From Sinorhizobium chiapasense (GTDB lineage: Bacteria; Pseudomonadota; Alphaproteobacteria; Rhizobiales; Rhizobiaceae), in contig NZ_CP133148.1 of NCBI RefSeq assembly GCF_036488675.1, positions 2,170,001-2,234,000 of the forward strand: DNA of 64,000 bases. The letters run 5' to 3'. This document shows positions 60,677-64,000 of this stretch, piece by piece. The first letter of the stretch is position 1. Every line of letters begins with the position of its first letter. The position numbers were made by a program, and so were the translations under genes. The notes under the pieces were generated by a model, which made no database searches, was not told the DNA's origin, and worked only from the letters and a program-made list of their open reading frames with translations.

Positions 60677-60937
60677 TTGCCAATGATGGCGGGCCGGCAG
60701 TTTTGCCGCAAGCACAGGCTCCCTCGATGCACAATTTATGAGTTCACACCCTAGTACGACCTGTGGATGCAAGCGATTCAAGGTATGACGTCGCCGGGCG
60801 CCCTCGGCGTCGCGCGTGTCGCTTCTGTGTGGACGTCCATTCGTCAATCGAACGGCTATAGAAACCAACGCCTCGCGAGGGCGGCGAACGCGCAGGTCGC
60901 CGCCGAGGCGAGCCACAACCACAGGAAGGAAGCCGAA

Positions 60938-61345
60938 ATGGCACAGTCACTGACGCGTTTGAATCCGCCTGCCCTGCCCGATGCAGGTGCGCTCGGCTAC
61001 TCGCAGATCACAACCGTGGAGCCGGGTCGGCTTGCCTTCGTTTCCGGGCAGGTCGCCTGGCGCCCCCGCGGCGAACCGGCGCCGGATGGCCTTGCGGAAC
61101 AGGCGGAACTCGTCGTCGCCAACGCGAAGGCAGCTCTCGACGCCCTAGGCGCCTCGCCGGAAGACCTTGTCATGGTGCGCCTCTACTTGGTCGACCTGAC
61201 GCCTGAGCGCATAGAAGAGCTCATGCCGCATCTGCGTGCAATGTTCGACGGCGCGCAGCCGAGCCTGACGGGCGTCGGCGTCGCCGCTCTGGCCGCGCCC
61301 GACCTGCAACTGGAAATGGAAATGATCGTTCGCCTGCCGTCCTGA
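60938..61345 (+). CDS. RidA/YjgF-family protein
   Basis: 135 residues from ATG 60938 with GGAAGGA upstream; earlier in-frame codons are not conserved. Features: GYSQITTVEPGRLAFVSGQVAWRPRGE, QAELVVANAKAALDALGASPEDLVMVRLYLVDL, and PSLTGVGVAALAAPDLQLEMEMIV. Unlike canonical RidA the catalytic Arg of the RxC/RxE motif is not evident near the C-terminus, so this is probably a Rid subfamily member without the standard enamine/imine deaminase activity. Cytoplasmic. Confidence 0.85.
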   Translation: MAQSLTRLNPPALPDAGALGYSQITTVEPGRLAFVSGQVAWRPRGEPAPDGLAEQAELVVANAKAALDALGASPEDLVMVRLYLVDLTPERIEELMPHLRAMFDGAQPSLTGVGVAALAAPDLQLEMEMIVRLPS

Positions 61346-61518
61346 GCGGCCAACGCCCTTCGAGAAGGCCACCCTCGTCGGCCCGCGGCCTTGAGCGCCC
61401 GGGGCTGCTTGTGGTAGCCGTTGGGGGGAACGAGAGCGTGTCACCGATGACGCGCTCTTCGCGGTCAAGCGGTTGGCGCCCTGCTGCCTGTTTCCCTCGA
61501 TCCGCCCGGAGGCTTCTC

Positions 61519-62100
61519 ATGGCTGAGGTCCTGCTCTTTCATCACGCACAGGGGCTGACCCGCGGCGTCCGCGCCTTTGCCGACGAGTTGCGGCAAGCCG
61601 GACACACCGTGCATACGCCGGACCTGTTCGAGGGGCGCACCTTCGAGAGCATTCCCGAGGGTCTCGCCTACATCGAAGAGATCGGCTTCGACGAGATGCG
61701 CGAGCGCGGCGTCCGCATCGCCGACGACCTGCCCTCCGATCTCGTCTATGCCGGGTTCTCCTTCGGCGTGCTGCCGGCGCAGAAGCTCGCGCAAACCCGG
61801 CCCGGAGCCCGCGGAGCACTGCTCTTTTACTCCTGCCTGCCGATCGGCGGCGCCTGGGCCTTCGGGTCATGGCCGGACGGCGTCCCGGTTGAGATCCACG
61901 GCATGGACGACGACCCGATCTTCGTCGGCGAGGGCGACATCGATGCCGCCCGCGAGATCGTGGAAAAGGTCGAGGACGCCGCGCTTTTCCTCTACCCCGG
62001 CGACCAGCACTACTTCGCCGACAGCTCGCTGCCCTCATACGACGCCGACGCCGCTGCGCTGCTCACCCGGCGGGTGATTGAGTTCCTGAACCGGGTCTAG
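61519..62100 (+). CDS. Dienelactone hydrolase-family protein
   Basis: 193 residues from ATG 61519 with CGGAGG upstream. Motifs: LLFHHAQGLTRGVRAFADELRQAGHTVHTPDLFEGRTF, nucleophile elbow GFSFGV (Ser in place of the Cys of classical DLH), HGMDDDPIF (Asp) and YPGDQHYFADSS (His). It may follow ridA as a second gene but is 173 bp away. Substrate unknown. Confidence 0.85.
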   Translation: MAEVLLFHHAQGLTRGVRAFADELRQAGHTVHTPDLFEGRTFESIPEGLAYIEEIGFDEMRERGVRIADDLPSDLVYAGFSFGVLPAQKLAQTRPGARGALLFYSCLPIGGAWAFGSWPDGVPVEIHGMDDDPIFVGEGDIDAAREIVEKVEDAALFLYPGDQHYFADSSLPSYDADAAALLTRRVIEFLNRV

Positions 62101-62179
62101 TGACCACCAGCGTCCAGCACTATCTTGAAGTGCAGAGAATAACTGCGACAACTGCGAGCCTGTCGCGTCGCCGCCGGGA

Positions 62180-62383
62180 ATGGACATCATGATTCAAGCA
62201 CTCAAGACCGCGATCCAAGTCATTTGGGTGGTTTTACTGGTCACCATGGCAACGACATTTGGCGCGATCTATGGGTGGGAGCATCACGGATGGGGCGGCG
62301 CGATAGCGCTCGGCTTCGTCGGGTTCTTCGCGGCCGCGTTCATCGCAAGCTCACCCGCGCTGCTTCTGCAAATTCTCACGTGA
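62180..62383 (+). CDS. Small two-TM membrane protein (67 aa)
   Basis: ATG 62180 or ATG 62189; the GGGA motif favours the latter. Two hydrophobic helices (AIQVIWVVLLVTMATTFGAIYGW; GGAIALGFVGFFAAAFIASSPALLL) separated by EHHGWG. Unknown function. Confidence 0.55.
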   Translation: MDIMIQALKTAIQVIWVVLLVTMATTFGAIYGWEHHGWGGAIALGFVGFFAAAFIASSPALLLQILT

Positions 62384-62483
62384 GCGTTTATTTGTTTCCC
62401 CTGCATTGTGTGTCCCCGGAGTGGCCGCGGAACCATCGGTCACTCCGTAACTGCCGCCGCCCGCTTTTTTGCTCGGCCGCCCC

Positions 62484-63920
62484 TCACCGCCCCAGCAAAC
62501 CGTGAACCTTGCGCAGGAAGGCGTGCTTTCCCGCAGCAGGCCCATTGCCCGGCGCGTGCCCCGCAAGGTCGGCGAGATATCGGGAAAGGTCATTCTGCAT
62601 TGTCGGATAGTCTCGCAACAGGGACTTCATGGCCAGACTGTCGATCTCGTAGGCCTCGACCTCGGTCAGAGCTTCGAATGTCGTGGGCTCGCCGTCGATA
62701 CCGTCGGCCTGGCCGAATATCGCGCCCGGTGCCAATCGAATGACCTCCGCGCCGTTGCTATGTGCGGCGACGACGCCCGAGCGGACAAGCATCAGGCTTG
62801 GGCTATTTTCCGCTCGACCGAACACGAGGTCTCCGGACCGGTATCGCCGGATCCGCGCCGCGGCTTCGAGCTTCTCCAGTTCTTCCAGTTTCAGGTCGGC
62901 GAAGATCGGGCTGGCCTGAAGCAGATCCTTCGCCGTCTCCGCAGATCCTGGCCCGGCGACGGCGCTCTCCGTTAGGACCGTTGCCGTTGTTGGCAGCGCG
63001 AGCGACAGGCCCATCGCCGTGCATTGCCGGTAGACGAGATCGATGAGCTCGTTTTGGGCGGGAATCCGGTCGGAGGGGTGCCTGACGCGGTATTGCAGTT
63101 CGACCTCGACCGCCATGGCGTCGACCGCCGTGAGAGCGACGCCCGGAGCAGGATCGTGAACAATGTGGTTTGCCCCGATCATGGCTCGCCGCATCGCCTC
63201 GGCGATGAAGGACGGCGGATGCGTCGGCCTCACGCGGAATGCCAGGACGCGCAGATGCGTCTCGTCAGGGCGGGTGATGTTCGTCAGCCCGACCTTCGCC
63301 AGCACGCTGTTCGGCAGGACGACGATGTTGTTGGCCGGCGTCAGGATATGGGTCGAACGCCAGGTGTTCTCGACCACCCGTCCTTCGACGCCGTCGGGTA
63401 GGATGATCCAGTCACCGATGCCGTAGGGGCGTCCCAATGTCAGAGCCACGCCGGAAAAGACGTCGTTCAATGTGCTCTGCAAGGCAAGCCCGAGAATGAT
63501 CGCGATGACGCCCGAGGTCGCGACCAGTGTCCCGATCGCGATGCCGAACACGAAGGAGAGGATGGAGAGTGTCACCCCGAGATACACGACCGCGACGAAC
63601 AGGTCCTGAAGCAGCCGGGCTTCGCGCGGCCTGCCATCCAGCACAATGTAGATGCGGATAAAGCCGATGGTGGACCAGGAGAGATGCATCCACCAGAGCA
63701 CCTTGGCGGCGATGAGGGTTCCGCCGACTTCCTGCATCGGCTCGAACTTGAACGGAGAAATGCCGTTTCCGATCAATATCGCCGTCATCGCCAGGAAAAA
63801 TGCGATCTGGACCACCAGGCGCGCGTTCGGACGACCGCGCCCCTGCAGATGCCAGATGACAATGCTTGCAACACCCAGCGCGATAACCTGGACGAGAGGC
63901 GAAGCGAGCTGATCGTACAT
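62484..63920 (-). CDS. MscS-type mechanosensitive channel with C-terminal cyclic-nucleotide-binding domain
   Basis: 478 residues from ATG 63920. Four to five membrane helices, then the MscS core with the pore-lining helix and beta domain (ATSGVIAIILGLALQSTLNDVFSGVALTLGRPYGIGDWIILPDGVEGRVVENTWRSTHILTPANNIVVLPNSVLAKVGLTNITRP). Residues ~330-450 form a cNMP-binding domain (LLQASPIFADLKLEELEKLEAAARIRRYRSGDLVFGRAENSPSLMLVRSG...LAPGAIFGQADGI). Such bCNG channels are known in proteobacteria; several have lost mechanosensitivity and open on cAMP. It may be an output for the window's four cyclases (inference). Confidence 0.9.
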   Translation of the reverse strand: MYDQLASPLVQVIALGVASIVIWHLQGRGRPNARLVVQIAFFLAMTAILIGNGISPFKFEPMQEVGGTLIAAKVLWWMHLSWSTIGFIRIYIVLDGRPREARLLQDLFVAVVYLGVTLSILSFVFGIAIGTLVATSGVIAIILGLALQSTLNDVFSGVALTLGRPYGIGDWIILPDGVEGRVVENTWRSTHILTPANNIVVLPNSVLAKVGLTNITRPDETHLRVLAFRVRPTHPPSFIAEAMRRAMIGANHIVHDPAPGVALTAVDAMAVEVELQYRVRHPSDRIPAQNELIDLVYRQCTAMGLSLALPTTATVLTESAVAGPGSAETAKDLLQASPIFADLKLEELEKLEAAARIRRYRSGDLVFGRAENSPSLMLVRSGVVAAHSNGAEVIRLAPGAIFGQADGIDGEPTTFEALTEVEAYEIDSLAMKSLLRDYPTMQNDLSRYLADLAGHAPGNGPAAGKHAFLRKVHGLLGR

Positions 63921-64000
63921 TGCAGAGATGCTTCCTGACCGCGGGTGGGAGCCGGCGCGGCGCTGCAGCCGAAGCACCGTCGTCAGCCCATACCAGCGGT

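Overview
The window is GC-rich, densely coded DNA from an alphaproteobacterium of the Rhizobiaceae, most like Sinorhizobium/Ensifer. Three things point there: a cyclic beta-1,2-glucan synthase (NdvB-type) C-terminus at the left edge; several class III adenylate cyclases with TolB-like/TPR tails; and many ~105-115 bp intergenic palindromic mosaic elements resembling the rhizobial RIME repeats (anchored by TGCATG...CTTAAATCG...CATGCA and ACAGCG...CGCTGT). There are no rRNA, tRNA, CRISPR, replication or conjugation genes. The content (regulator/enzyme pairs, transporter and stress genes, IS remnants) is accessory in character and would suit a megaplasmid or a chromosomal accessory region (inference).

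Layout. 1-14.3 kb: NdvB-like GH94 end, a fused and Tat-signal-bearing ethanolamine ammonia-lyase (EutB+EutC), an ArsR/MFS/DUF6428 arsenic-type locus, a C45 Ntn-hydrolase, a TetR/SDR pair, a nucleoside deaminase, an L,D-transpeptidase and a membrane-anchored cyclase. 14.5-25.4 kb: TPR cyclase, LysR/alpha-beta hydrolase pair, NmrA/LysR pair, a Tat-exported amidohydrolase and a DUF1254 protein. 25.5-29.2 kb: a cupin with a doubtful 5' end and a copper group (DUF2946-like, YcnI, CopC-CopD fusion).

29.3-43.9 kb is the most unusual part. It holds five paralogous Tat-exported NMT1/THI5-like periplasmic binding proteins with no ABC permease or ATPase. They surround an overlapping set of a SCO1-like copper/thiol protein, a membrane sensor kinase with two GAF domains, a CheY-like regulator and a receiver-adenylate cyclase, followed by an exported metallo-beta-lactamase-fold protein. 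All five binding proteins share five cysteines and one histidine. The block is bounded on both sides by a 117-bp direct repeat of the copCD 3' end, 14.7 kb apart. I read it as a candidate undescribed periplasmic sensing system that feeds phosphotransfer and cAMP signalling.

44-64 kb: small regulator/enzyme modules (HxlR/hydrolase; TetR/flavin oxidoreductase/ICMT-like; TetR/two hydrolases; AraC/SDR; LysR), a D-Ala-D-Ala ligase, a complete IS66-family element with an exact 8-bp target duplication inside a mosaic repeat, two decayed IS remnants, a DUF1851/Tdi1-like putative immunity protein, RidA, a dienelactone-hydrolase-like protein, and a cNMP-domain MscS channel at the right edge. Together the window carries four class III cyclases and one probable cyclic-nucleotide-binding effector.
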